64,000 nt of DNA from Campylobacterales bacterium (GCA_026390115.1 JAPLGO010000038.1:186001-250000), one strand, 5' to 3'; counted from the stretch's first letter, positions 17,134 to 25,970 are shown. Notes: a model not told the origin generated them from the sequence alone. Numbers and translations are program-made.

Positions 17134-17529
17134 ATGAAAATCAAAAATCTAAAAAATTACAAAGCGACAACGGAATTGGAAAAAGAGGTTATTAAAATAA
17201 TTATAGACGAAGCAAGCGACTATGAAACTTTTGAATCATATTTGAGTGATTTATTATCAAATGGATGTGTTAGCGGAATGGTTGGAGCATTGATTTACTA
17301 CACAGATACACAAGCTTTTACAAAAAGACATGCAAGCGACATAAATGAACTTTTGGCAAATACACTCTCTATGTGTGGTTTCAATAGTTCAGTTGAATTG
17401 TTTGGCAAAAAATGGGATGCAGAAGATAGTTTATGCCTATCTCAAAATAATCAAAACTTGATGGCATGGTTTGCACTTGAAGAAACTGCAAGAAATATTG
17501 GAATTAGTTTCGATTTAGATGTGGCTTAA
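17134..17529 (+). CDS. DUF7222-like accessory protein
   Basis: 131 residues; GGAAGAG precedes the ATG. The core 'YETFESYLSDLLSNGCVSGMVGALIYYTDTQAFTKRHASDINELL' matches the 'GC-x-SGM-h-x-x-LIYY-x-D-T' pattern of a small family found with antirestriction and mobilization genes. It is preceded by one of the three long structured leaders, which suggests that it and ArdC are controlled together. The function is unknown. An inverted repeat GTGGC/GCCAC spans its end. Confidence 0.5.
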   Translation: MKIKNLKNYKATTELEKEVIKIIIDEASDYETFESYLSDLLSNGCVSGMVGALIYYTDTQAFTKRHASDINELLANTLSMCGFNSSVELFGKKWDAEDSLCLSQNNQNLMAWFALEETARNIGISFDLDVA

Positions 17530-17562
17530 ATGCCACTTCTTACAAAACAAGGAGAGTATAAA

Positions 17563-17814
17563 ATGAGATTAGAAGATAATGCAGAGCTATTAAAAAGAGC
17601 TGGTTATGTGGAAATTACAGATGGAAATCACTTGATATATATTCAAGAAAATTCAAATGGTGGATTCGATGGAAGCGTGTATATAGAAAAAGATTACACA
17701 GAAGATAATGATATTGACTGCATAGATGGCGGAGTGTTTGAAGATGATTCAGCCGTAGATGCTATCAAGTTTTTTATAGAAATGGCTGAAGATTTAGTAA
17801 AAGGAGGCAATTAA
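17563..17814 (+). CDS. Small acidic hypothetical protein
   Basis: 83 residues from the ATG at 17563, which has a good ribosome site (GGAGAG, 7 nt). The frame is open back to an ATG at 17530 that would add 'MPLLTKQGEYK' but lacks a site. It is acidic, with 'EKDYTEDNDIDCIDGGVFEDD' in the middle. No family is recognised. It is part of a run of small accessory genes left of the candidate oriT. Confidence 0.5.
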   Translation: MRLEDNAELLKRAGYVEITDGNHLIYIQENSNGGFDGSVYIEKDYTEDNDIDCIDGGVFEDDSAVDAIKFFIEMAEDLVKGGN

Positions 17815-17815
17815 A

Positions 17816-18064
17816 ATGCCCCTTCTAACACAATCAAAAGTCATGAATGATATTGCAAAATTTCAGAACGAATGGAAAAATGAAGACTGGTGGTATGGCT
17901 CAACAGACTCATACAACAATGCAATACATGGTTACGATGTAAGCGTACTACATGATGAAGATACAAATAAAATTGAAGCGGTGGTTTATGAATTATTTAG
18001 GAATGATGAGGATGAATTAGAAATTGGCGAAGTTTTATTTAGAGTAAATATATGTGGGAAATAA
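17816..18064 (+). CDS. Small acidic hypothetical protein
   Basis: 82 residues with a strong AAAGGAGG site 8 nt before the ATG; it starts 2 nt after the preceding stop. It begins 'MPLLTQSKVMND' and is rich in Asp, Glu and Trp ('NEWKNEDWWYGSTDSYNN'). The 'M(P/S)LLT' start is shared with the DUF2958 gene and with the upstream extension of its neighbour. Acidic small proteins in leading regions often mimic DNA to block restriction enzymes; that is only a possibility here. Confidence 0.5.
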   Translation: MPLLTQSKVMNDIAKFQNEWKNEDWWYGSTDSYNNAIHGYDVSVLHDEDTNKIEAVVYELFRNDEDELEIGEVLFRVNICGK

Positions 18065-18129
18065 ATGTTCACTTATATTGTGGAAGTTCCCAAAGGAATA
18101 ATTAAGGTAATAATCGCTATACTTCTCTT

Positions 18130-18146
18130 GTCAATAAGTTATTGAC
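18130..18146. promoter_or_regulatory. Perfect palindrome, candidate operator
   Basis: GTCAATAA-G-TTATTGAC, an 8-bp inverted repeat around one central base, flanked further out by ACTTCT (18121-18126) and AGAAGT (18161-18166). It lies about 35 nt before a start codon, where a repressor site or 5' hairpin would act. Confidence 0.4.
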
Positions 18147-18181
18147 CAACTTTTAAAAATAGAAGTTGTAAGGAAGAGAAA

Positions 18182-18583
18182 ATGAATTTTGATGATATAA
18201 GAAAAAGAAATTTAGACCATATTCAATATTGTATAGATGAATATGGGTTGAAGATGAGCATCGATGATATATTAGCGTTTGCAAATGTTTATGCTCAAAG
18301 TGATCTCAACAGAAGGACAATTCGTTTAATTGGAGAAACGAAAGGAAGTGTTGATCAAAAGGTTAAATATACAAAAGTAGTTTTGTTTAGTTTAACCCAA
18401 AAATATCAAAATTTTATTACCGAAGAAGTAGTTAATAAAACTTTTCAAGATTTTAGTTTGATAGCTCCATATCATACGCAACTGAAATATATGAATAAAA
18501 TTGAAGAGTTAGAAGGTGATCAGGTAAAAACCTGCTTGAATTTATTAACAATTTTTGCAGATAGACCAGTGATTAAAATATAA
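18182..18583 (+). CDS. Hypothetical protein
   Basis: 133 residues, predicted all-helical from sequence pattern, with AAGGAAGAG before the ATG. No motif or family is recognised. It has its own upstream palindrome and is followed by a clear terminator, so it is probably a separate transcription unit inside the accessory region. Confidence 0.5.
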   Translation: MNFDDIRKRNLDHIQYCIDEYGLKMSIDDILAFANVYAQSDLNRRTIRLIGETKGSVDQKVKYTKVVLFSLTQKYQNFITEEVVNKTFQDFSLIAPYHTQLKYMNKIEELEGDQVKTCLNLLTIFADRPVIKI

Positions 18584-18620
18584 GAGACATTTTCTAAGAC
18601 AAAATGCCTCTTATTCTAAT
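18582..18620 (+). terminator. Intrinsic terminator
   Basis: A 12-bp stem with one mismatch (AAGAGACATTTT at 18582-18593 with AAAATGCCTCTT at 18601-18612) is followed within a few bases by a run of seven T. It starts at the stop codon of the preceding gene. Confidence 0.75.
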
Positions 18621-18671
18621 CTTTTTTTGCGGAAGTTCCAAGAGGAAGATTTAAATCAAAAAGATTCAGAT

Positions 18672-18884
18672 ATGAAAAACAAAATATCAACAAAGAGTTT
18701 AACAATAGAATTGACAGAACTTGAATACTATGAATTATTAGCTAAGTTAGCTAATGAGCTTGAAGTTTATCAAGATCAAGCATCAACTGATTTAGAAACT
18801 GTATTCACAAAAATTTATAAATCTAATTTATATCAAAGTGAACAAACAAGCTTAGTGCAAAAATTTATAAAAAAATTAGATTAA
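18672..18884 (+). CDS. Small hypothetical protein
   Basis: 70 residues from the ATG at 18672; the frame is open upstream to a TTG at 18627, but that part reads like leader sequence. Pattern: 'TKSLTIELTELEYYELLAKLANELEVYQDQASTDLETVFTKIYKS', a strand followed by helices, as in small ribbon-helix-helix or related proteins. No family is recognised. The ribosome site is weak. Confidence 0.35.
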   Translation: MKNKISTKSLTIELTELEYYELLAKLANELEVYQDQASTDLETVFTKIYKSNLYQSEQTSLVQKFIKKLD

Positions 18885-18970
18885 TCAAAAATATACAAAA
18901 GGTGTTCCAATAAGTTTTTGGAACTGGTTTAAAAACTAATAGCCCATTAGCAAATGGCGAAGAAGGAAAT

Positions 18971-19624
18971 ATGAAAACATTAGAAATTAACATAATCAAA
19001 AAAAATAGAAAATACTTCAAAATTGCAATTAATAATTACACATGCAAATTATTAATTGATGATAATTCTCAAAACTTAGACTTAGGAATTCAAACCTTAG
19101 TTGTAGAAGATATTAGTGTTGTCACAAAATTTGGAACAGATGTAATATATAAAGTAGCCGCTTCCATCGAGGAACAAAAAAATGCTGGCATAACAACTAT
19201 TCATACCCCATTTTATAATGTAAATTTAATTAAAAAATGTAGAAATCTTGGTGGACAATGGGATAAAAACTCATCTTCTTGGGTGTTTTCTACAATCGTT
19301 GAGGATGAAATTGAACAATTAAATGAGATTTGGAATTCTGAACTCATCACAGTTAATTTAAAATTTGAGAATAGTTCATATGGAGATCGTGATAGCATAT
19401 ACTTCAAAGGGTTTGTGTTGGCAAAAGCAACAAGCAGGGATTCCAAAGCAGTATTAGGCTCAAATGTGTTGTTAATTGAAGGTAAAATTGGTAGTGGTGG
19501 ATCTGTCAAAAATTGGACAACAAATATACACCCAGAAACTATTTTAAGGCTTCAAGTTCCAAAACTTGTTTTAACAGATAAAGAATTAAAAGAGTTGGAA
19601 GAAACAAATTTTATTGTTATTTAA
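18971..19624 (+). CDS. Hypothetical protein with GG-x-WD motif
   Basis: 217 residues; GAAGGAAAT precedes the ATG. The segment 'NLIKKCRNLGGQWDKNSSSWVFS' (about residues 90-112) matches the short 'K-x-LGG-x-WD-x-x-x-x-x-W' module seen in plasmid and phage proteins that handle DNA. The rest has no recognised domain. It is the last gene before the candidate oriT. Confidence 0.45.
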   Translation: MKTLEINIIKKNRKYFKIAINNYTCKLLIDDNSQNLDLGIQTLVVEDISVVTKFGTDVIYKVAASIEEQKNAGITTIHTPFYNVNLIKKCRNLGGQWDKNSSSWVFSTIVEDEIEQLNEIWNSELITVNLKFENSSYGDRDSIYFKGFVLAKATSRDSKAVLGSNVLLIEGKIGSGGSVKNWTTNIHPETILRLQVPKLVLTDKELKELEETNFIVI

Positions 19625-19647
19625 ATAACAATAATAAAATCTTATTT

Positions 19648-19755
19648 GAGATTTTCTATCGATTTCTACGAAATCTCATTATTTAGAGGGGGACTACTGT
19701 CACTTTGTGATAGTAAAGTCCTAAGAGCTTTTAAGCCCAACAACAGGGCTTAAAA
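19648..19755. other. Candidate oriT (hairpin cluster in 328-base gene-free stretch)
   Basis: Three inverted repeats lie within 108 bases: GAGATTT/AAATCTC (19648-19654/19671-19677), GGACTACTGTCAC with 19707-19721 (one interruption), and a perfect 10-bp stem TTTTAAGCCC/GGGCTTAAAA (19729-19738/19746-19755). None is followed by a T tract, so these are not standard terminators. The rest of the gap (to 19953) is A+T-rich with no other feature seen. The position, just before the mobilization protein and coupling protein genes, is where oriT is expected. The nic site cannot be identified by eye. Confidence 0.4.
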
Positions 19756-19953
19756 CGAGTGTAATTTTATCTTTTTATAATCCTCTATTTCACGACAATT
19801 CATTTCAAGAACAACACCCCCACAAACACCTAAATCACGCATAGTTTCACACTTATAAATAATCTTTACCAAAAGCCTTAGATTTTTTCATCTCTTCACC
19901 CTACAACATAACAAGCATTATCAATAATGCTATCTAAATCAAAGAGGTAAAAG

Positions 19954-20247
19954 ATGCGGAAAAAAAGAACAGTAGGATTCTACCTAACACATGCAGAAGC
20001 AGAAAAATTCAATGAAGTTGTCGAATCCACAGGGCTTCAAAAAATCCAACTATTTCGACAAAGAATGCTTGAACAAGATAAAGTTTTGGAGCTTATCAAT
20101 ACTAAATTTGATACCCAAAGCCGTGAAATAAGTCACTCTATTGAGTGGTATATTGAGCAAGCGATAAATAATTTATTGCTTTCAGAGCTTAAAGAGATGA
20201 AGGAAATTATGGTTTCCATTCAAGAGAGATTGAGAGGTGCAAGATGA
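19954..20247 (+). CDS. Mobilization accessory protein (ribbon-helix-helix-like)
   Basis: 97 residues, with AGAGG before the ATG. The N-terminus 'RKKRTVGFYLTHAEAEKFNEVVESTGLQKIQLFRQRML' has the basic strand plus two helices of MobC/TraY-type ribbon-helix-helix proteins. A helical C-terminus follows. Such proteins bind oriT and recruit the relaxase. It is the first gene of a three-gene overlapping set ending in the coupling protein, which supports the role. Confidence 0.6.
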   Translation: MRKKRTVGFYLTHAEAEKFNEVVESTGLQKIQLFRQRMLEQDKVLELINTKFDTQSREISHSIEWYIEQAINNLLLSELKEMKEIMVSIQERLRGAR

Positions 20248-20684
20248 AAATAGATGATATTTACAGAAAAATACGAGTGAAGAAATTCTTAGATATTGAA
20301 CCAACAGATGTCATCGAAGATGCAAGAATGATCGGCTACTTTGTCACTGGTGCACATGCCAATAATCTTACAGCGGTTAGAATCCCAGATTATGAAGAGA
20401 TAGTGATAATGGATTTTGAAGAGATTAAAAACACTTATCGTACTGACACAACCTATCAACCTTTCTTTCTTCAAAGAGCCAAATTTGATATTTCTGACTT
20501 CTCAAAATATCAAATTTTAGATGTAATAATCGATAAATCACAAAAAGCTTGGCTTGTAAAAGAAGTAAAAAATGATGAAATTATGGTGCAAAAATATCCG
20601 TTATTAAACAAGGATAATGTTTTGTATAAGGTGAATGCCAAAAATACTCCTCAAATAGAGAGTGTGTGGGAGGTTACATTATGA
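20244..20684 (+). CDS. Hypothetical protein of the mobilization operon
   Basis: 146 residues, overlapping the previous gene by ATGA and the coupling-protein gene by ATGA. Alternating strand pattern ('NLTAVRIPDYEEIVIMDFEEI'; 'AWLVKEVKNDEIMVQKYPLL'). No signal peptide or membrane segment is seen. The strict coupling on both sides implies a job in the transfer complex. No family is recognised. Confidence 0.5.
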   Translation: MKIDDIYRKIRVKKFLDIEPTDVIEDARMIGYFVTGAHANNLTAVRIPDYEEIVIMDFEEIKNTYRTDTTYQPFFLQRAKFDISDFSKYQILDVIIDKSQKAWLVKEVKNDEIMVQKYPLLNKDNVLYKVNAKNTPQIESVWEVTL

Positions 20685-22462
20685 GAGAAGAGCAATATAG
20701 TATTTATGAAAAATATAATCTACTAAAAAACTCAATGGTACTCTCTGCTCCTTTAATTATATCGAATTTACTAATTTCAATCACTGGCGGTATTGTCTCT
20801 ACGCTTGTAATTGTAAACAGTTTTGAGAAAAGCTTACCATTAAGTTATGACTATGTAAAACTTTATACAAGAGCAATGTTTACACTTGCATCATCTATCA
20901 ATGTCAATGGAAGTGAAGTTTTAGCGATTGATATTCTAAGACAACTTGAACCAAAAATGTCTGATATGTATTTGTATCTATCATTTTATTTCATGATTGG
21001 ATTTGTGGCAAGTGGAATGGTTGCGTGGTACATTATTAAAAAAATATCGGATGAGCATTCAAATCAAAAGTTAAAAGACACGCATCTTAGAGGCACAACC
21101 ATACTCTCTCAAAAAGAGTATTCCATCATCTCCAAAAAAATAGATGGTTACTCTCTTGCAAAAGATACAGTTCTATCAAGAGAACATGATACCAAACACT
21201 TTATGATAATGGGAGCAACTGGAAGCGGTAAGACTAATCTCATTATAAGAAGCATCCATGCACAAGCCAGTTATCCAAAGAACATAGAAGTTGGTGCCAA
21301 GTTCATCATCCATGATTTAAAGCCCGACTATATTCAAAAAATCTACAACCCAGATACAGATTTGATATACAATGTTTCAGACCAGCGAAGCATCTATTTC
21401 AATTTTTTTAATTATCTGTATGATGCAAATGGCAATTTAGATGAAAAAGCCTTAATCAATATATGCCATACCATCATCCCAGACTCTAACTCCAAGGATC
21501 CGATTTGGGATGTATTGGCTCGTAATGTTTTAGAGTCAATTTTAACTTATTGTATGCTTACAGAAAACAGATCTCTAACTTTTGTAAACGATATGATTCA
21601 AAAATCGCCCTCTGACTTAATCAATATTTTTAATAGCGTTGAAGGATGCAATAAGGGAGTTCAAGCTCTTACAGGTGGAGAGAATACAGTTGGTTCAGTC
21701 ATGGTAACTCTGGCAGCAAATGCAAGATATTTTGAGGGATTGAATGAGAAGTGCCATAGTCATAAAGAGAGCTTCATTATCCAAAAATGGCTCAATGATG
21801 GAAAGGTTTCTAAATTATTCTTAATCAATGATGTGGCAAATAAAGATTTCAACGCTCCAAAAATTGCAGTGTTTGTGAACACATTGATAAAAGAGATTTA
21901 TGCAATGAGAGAAAATCCAAATCGAAGAATCTATCTCTATCTTGATGAGTTTGGAACTATGAGTAAAATTCCAGCCATCCCAGAGGCAACGGTTGTGGCA
22001 AGAAGCTTTGGATTATCTATCATTCTTTCTACACAAGAGTTCGCACGCATAGATGAAATCTATGGACAAAATTTGAGAAAATCGATGCTAAACTCTTTGA
22101 CGAATAAAATCATTATGAGACAGACCGACCCAGAAATGGCGAAATACTTCTCTGACATGATTGGCGAAAAAGAGATTGAGCAGTCCAGCTCTGGTGCTTC
22201 CATTGGAATACAAGCGATGAAAAATGGAGTCAATTTTAACAAGAGTGTCAAAAAAGAATTCACTGTGATGCCTTCCGAAATTATGGAGTTGAGGGATTTT
22301 GAGTTTTTTGTTAAACAACCAGATGTGAAATGGGGAAAGATACAATGTTCCTATATGCCAGAAGTTGATGGTAAAAGTTTGAACAATCCAGCCCTTGTTT
22401 TATGTAAAAACATAGGGATTATCCTTCCGCCTAAAAAGGAGTTGCGTGAGATTTTTGGATAG
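20681..22462 (+). CDS. Type IV coupling protein (VirD4/TraD-like)
   Basis: 593 residues from the ATG at 20681 (GGAGG 7 nt upstream; a GTG at 20666 is a less likely start). Two N-terminal membrane segments ('LIISNLLISITGGIVSTLVIV' and 'LSFYFMIGFVASGMVAWYII') precede a cytoplasmic ATPase with Walker A 'GATGSGKTNLI' and Walker B 'IYLYLDEFGTMSKIP'. It also has 'STQEFARIDEIYGQ' as in TrwB/TraD. It links the relaxase-DNA complex to the mating channel. No channel genes accompany it, so the element presumably uses those of a co-resident element. It converges on the relaxase gene. Confidence 0.88.
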   Translation: MREEQYSIYEKYNLLKNSMVLSAPLIISNLLISITGGIVSTLVIVNSFEKSLPLSYDYVKLYTRAMFTLASSINVNGSEVLAIDILRQLEPKMSDMYLYLSFYFMIGFVASGMVAWYIIKKISDEHSNQKLKDTHLRGTTILSQKEYSIISKKIDGYSLAKDTVLSREHDTKHFMIMGATGSGKTNLIIRSIHAQASYPKNIEVGAKFIIHDLKPDYIQKIYNPDTDLIYNVSDQRSIYFNFFNYLYDANGNLDEKALINICHTIIPDSNSKDPIWDVLARNVLESILTYCMLTENRSLTFVNDMIQKSPSDLINIFNSVEGCNKGVQALTGGENTVGSVMVTLAANARYFEGLNEKCHSHKESFIIQKWLNDGKVSKLFLINDVANKDFNAPKIAVFVNTLIKEIYAMRENPNRRIYLYLDEFGTMSKIPAIPEATVVARSFGLSIILSTQEFARIDEIYGQNLRKSMLNSLTNKIIMRQTDPEMAKYFSDMIGEKEIEQSSSGASIGIQAMKNGVNFNKSVKKEFTVMPSEIMELRDFEFFVKQPDVKWGKIQCSYMPEVDGKSLNNPALVLCKNIGIILPPKKELREIFG

Positions 22463-22463
22463 A

Positions 22464-22486
22464 AGAGTCTCCTCTATGGAGGCTCT
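22464..22486. terminator. Terminator between coupling protein and relaxase genes
   Basis: A 9-bp stem (AGAGTCTCC at 22464-22472 with GGAGGCTCT at 22478-22486, one G-T pair) is followed by GATTTT. It lies between convergent genes, so it could end transcription from the coupling-protein side. Confidence 0.65.
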
Positions 22487-22490
22487 GATT

Positions 22491-25400
22491 TTATATTGAC
22501 CTACCTGCATCAACAGCTTTAACACTCTCTTTTTGTGCTATTTTTTCGTTTGATGTATTTTCAACTTTTTGAATTTTCGGCTCAACTGAATCATATTGAA
22601 GTGTTGAAGTCTTCGTTTGCTCTTTGGTGACTTGCGTTTTTAGCTCCACTACATCATCCGTGAACACTTCTGATTTTAGCTTCTGCCTTGTTTGTTGCAC
22701 ATGAAAATCATTGAGGTTTGTTCCCTTCTCCGTGTTGACATGCGTTTGAGTTCTCTCTATTGAAACACCTTGACTGCTACAATTTGTTCCTGAAAATCCG
22801 TGGTTAAGTCCATGTTGCTTTGTAGCATCCAGCTCTTTAATATTTCCATTCCCAAAATCAACCTTCATCATAGATTTTTCTTTATCAACACCAATCACAA
22901 TCCCACGATCTGAGTTGAGTAATTTCTCTTTTTTATCTGTAATAGTGATAACTACGATGTCGCCCTTTGTAAAGTTTTTTGTTTCATCTTTTGTTATGCT
23001 CAACTTTCCAGCTGCATCTTTGAGATTCACTTTTCTAAACTGATCTTTGCCATTGCTACTCGTATGCTTTAACATAAGTTCGTTGGTGTTTCTATTTAAT
23101 TTTAAAATCTCATACTCTTTGCCTTTGTCCATCCCTTTGACATTTTGAAAGGTGCTCACTTTTTGACCTATTGCATAGTTGTCCGCTATGACTTGATTCG
23201 ATGGACTCATATTAATTGGTACTTTTACTCTCATCTCTATGCCATCATTTTTATTGATTTGACCGCTTTCATGAAGTTTGTCACGCACCAATTCATTCAG
23301 TTTTGCAACATCATCTTTTCGTGATGTTAGAATTAAATTACTTGTATAATCTATCTGCTTTGAGAAGGTACCGTTATGATTTGTGCCACTGAGTATTTCA
23401 ATTTTAACGGCGGAGTCGGCTACTGCATTTAGTCTTGTAGCTTCATCTTTTATTTCGTGTATTTTGTTTGACCTGTGCAGCTCTTTGAAAGTTCTCTCAA
23501 GTGTTTGAGTATCTCTTGCGTTGTGAGCTATCTCTTTTTCTGATGGATTTTGCTGTCGTAGTATCTCTTTCATTTCTATGACATTGCTATTGGATGAAAC
23601 TTGCTCCAATCCTTTTCCAGCAGAAATCGCTTGTAGCTGTTTGGAATCACCCATGAAAATAATTTTTATATTATTCTCTTTTGCATGTTTCATAATAGCG
23701 TTGACATCTTTTGAGCTTAACATACTCGACTCATCTATAATCAGCATCTTATTCGTTTTTGAAGTATCCGATCTTATCTTTTGAGTCTCTTCTTTGCTTA
23801 GAGTGGCATTTATTTGAGACTCTTTTGATTCTTTCGTGGTATAGTCGAATGAAGAGTTTTGTATCCTAACATCGTTGTTTTTTGGCTCATCTTTTGAGGT
23901 TTGAGCGAGGATTTCTGTTTTTAGTGATTTATCCATAAATGAGAACTCTTTTGTGGTTTTTGAGGCAATGATGTTTCCCCTATCGTCTTTTATCTCTTCA
24001 TTTGTGATTTTGGAAGAGAATCCGAGGATAGACTTCTTAATCGAGTTGCTGTTTTTCTCTTTTGTAGTGATGCGTGACTCTTCTATGGAAGCTATTTTTG
24101 CAAAACTGATACTGCTATTTGTTTGACTCATATCTGCATTTTTGGCTTCACTGTAATTTTGTTTAATTCCAAACTTTGCTTTGATGCTGTTAGTGTTGGA
24201 TTCTTTGGATTGAAAAGAGTATTGTGAGCCGTCTTTAAATGTGGTCTCTGATTTATAAGTAGTCTCTCCATTTTTACTGCTTAACTTCTCTTTTCTGATT
24301 GCACCATCATTCAGTTTTGTTTGGCGAGATGTACTTGTGTTAGAGTTATCTTTTAAACTTATTGTGGCTACTTTTAAAGCATCCTTGCCAGAGGTTACAT
24401 ACTTTTGTGCATCTATCTGTTTGCCAGATGTTTCACTATGAGCATTTGCTTGTTTTGAGTCGAGGATAAATTTTGTGGTGGTTTTTGCTTCAAATGATTT
24501 TCCGCTTTGAAGCGTTGACTCTTTCTTGGCTCCTTGTGAAGCTCTATGTGTGCTTGATAATAATGTGACTTCTACTTTTGAATTATGATACTCTAAGGAG
24601 TGGTTGAGAGCTTGAAGCATAGTTGTTTTTCCTGATCCAGCATATCCCTGAATCACGAGTGTTCCATCGTTTGATGATAGAATTGTTTTGGCACTCTCAA
24701 ACTGTCCTTCCGTTAATTTGAAATTCTTTGACTCAAAATCTCTCAACGCTTCGGTTGCATCTTTTTGACTCATGAGTGCTTTTGAGGTATGGTTTTGAAC
24801 CAGCTTTATGTTCTCTCTCTCGATGTCGTGAATCTCTTTTGTGGTGTATGTTTTTTCGCCCTTTTCATTTTCGCCCAGAGACTTGACCTCATAGTTTTCT
24901 GTTTGTCCTATCTTCTTTACTTGATCCAGCTCTTTTTCTAAATCACTGTACGAAAACTGACCCAGAGAGATTTTTGATGAGATATTTAGGAGTTCTTTTT
25001 TAGTAAAGGTTGATTCGTTTTCAGAAAGTAAGCTTGCACCTTTTTCTATCGCTTCTTTTGCATCTTTGAAGTAAAAATCCGTCTTGCCAAGTGCTGATTC
25101 TCGCAAATCTGCAAAGCTTGCGTAGCCAACTTCATTGAGCTTTTTATTCCAATTTTCTCTTAGCTCTTGTTCTGTAAAATCAACTTTATCAGATTTGAGT
25201 TTATGTTTTGTGATCATCTCTTCTTTTTTGCTCATGCCTGCTGTTTGAGCTTCTATCTCTTTGGATCTGGAAGAGAATTTATCTATCACTTCTTGTGGCA
25301 TCTTGATGTCGAATCCATGCTTTTTATCTTCGAGTTGGTATCCAAGTGTAACAATTTCTTTGGCTAACTCTGATTTATAGATTGCGTTGAGGGTACTTTG

Positions 25401-25970
25401 ATTTTTAAATAGCTCTTGTGCCGAGAGAGCTTTGAATTTTTGAGTCTCTGCATTATAAACTTGATTGAAAAGTACAGCATGGGTATGGAGATGAGCATTG
25501 GGTGTTGGATCTTCTTTTGTAGCTCTTGCAACACTGTGGTTGGCACGAGCAACTAAGATGTTTCCATGATTCACATCATCTCTATTTGCACCCTCTTGTG
25601 TGTTGGCAAAGTTTTTCTCTGCATATTCGAGAGCTTTTGTGACGGCTTTATCGTGTGCTTCAATTAATCTCTCATCGCCGTTTAGAGCCAGCAGAGAAAC
25701 GGATTTATTGCTTGCAAACACCATGTCGTAACACGAAACGGATGATCCAGTTGCATTGTTTGTATCTCTTAGAGTCGTTTCGCCATCCGCACTTTTTCCA
25801 TTTAATAGGTTCTCAAACTGCTCCTTGGACACCTGAGCCTCTAAGCCCAGCATCTCTGCTTGTTTCCCAAACCATGTGAGATTATTGTTTGCACCCTCTT
25901 TATTGAAGAGTGGATCTTTTTCATAGTAATACTCTTTTGCTTTGCCAGCACTTATTTTTGCGATAACCAT
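22491..25970 (-). CDS. MobF conjugative relaxase-helicase (TraI/TrwC-like)
   Basis: 1159 residues; a perfect GGAGG stands before the ATG. The N-terminal relaxase has a run of three tyrosines (14-16) near the start and the metal-binding triad H160-x-H162-x-H164 ('AHLHTH'). It nicks oriT and stays bound to the strand. The helicase has Walker A 'GYAGSGKTT' (442-450), 'IIDESSML' (744-751), 'GDSKQLQAISAG' and 'NCSSQGVSIERTQ'. Between Walker A and Walker B lies an extra block (about 504-738) rich in Ser, Thr, Lys and Asn, not expected in this family. The gene is alone on the minus strand, opposite the coupling protein. Confidence 0.88.
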   Translation of the reverse strand: MVIAKISAGKAKEYYYEKDPLFNKEGANNNLTWFGKQAEMLGLEAQVSKEQFENLLNGKSADGETTLRDTNNATGSSVSCYDMVFASNKSVSLLALNGDERLIEAHDKAVTKALEYAEKNFANTQEGANRDDVNHGNILVARANHSVARATKEDPTPNAHLHTHAVLFNQVYNAETQKFKALSAQELFKNQSTLNAIYKSELAKEIVTLGYQLEDKKHGFDIKMPQEVIDKFSSRSKEIEAQTAGMSKKEEMITKHKLKSDKVDFTEQELRENWNKKLNEVGYASFADLRESALGKTDFYFKDAKEAIEKGASLLSENESTFTKKELLNISSKISLGQFSYSDLEKELDQVKKIGQTENYEVKSLGENEKGEKTYTTKEIHDIERENIKLVQNHTSKALMSQKDATEALRDFESKNFKLTEGQFESAKTILSSNDGTLVIQGYAGSGKTTMLQALNHSLEYHNSKVEVTLLSSTHRASQGAKKESTLQSGKSFEAKTTTKFILDSKQANAHSETSGKQIDAQKYVTSGKDALKVATISLKDNSNTSTSRQTKLNDGAIRKEKLSSKNGETTYKSETTFKDGSQYSFQSKESNTNSIKAKFGIKQNYSEAKNADMSQTNSSISFAKIASIEESRITTKEKNSNSIKKSILGFSSKITNEEIKDDRGNIIASKTTKEFSFMDKSLKTEILAQTSKDEPKNNDVRIQNSSFDYTTKESKESQINATLSKEETQKIRSDTSKTNKMLIIDESSMLSSKDVNAIMKHAKENNIKIIFMGDSKQLQAISAGKGLEQVSSNSNVIEMKEILRQQNPSEKEIAHNARDTQTLERTFKELHRSNKIHEIKDEATRLNAVADSAVKIEILSGTNHNGTFSKQIDYTSNLILTSRKDDVAKLNELVRDKLHESGQINKNDGIEMRVKVPINMSPSNQVIADNYAIGQKVSTFQNVKGMDKGKEYEILKLNRNTNELMLKHTSSNGKDQFRKVNLKDAAGKLSITKDETKNFTKGDIVVITITDKKEKLLNSDRGIVIGVDKEKSMMKVDFGNGNIKELDATKQHGLNHGFSGTNCSSQGVSIERTQTHVNTEKGTNLNDFHVQQTRQKLKSEVFTDDVVELKTQVTKEQTKTSTLQYDSVEPKIQKVENTSNEKIAQKESVKAVDAGRSI

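Noticed and set aside
23578-25879. Several plus-strand ORFs opposite the relaxase gene
   Set aside because: They are shadows of the minus-strand relaxase, with no ribosome sites and no recognisable domains.
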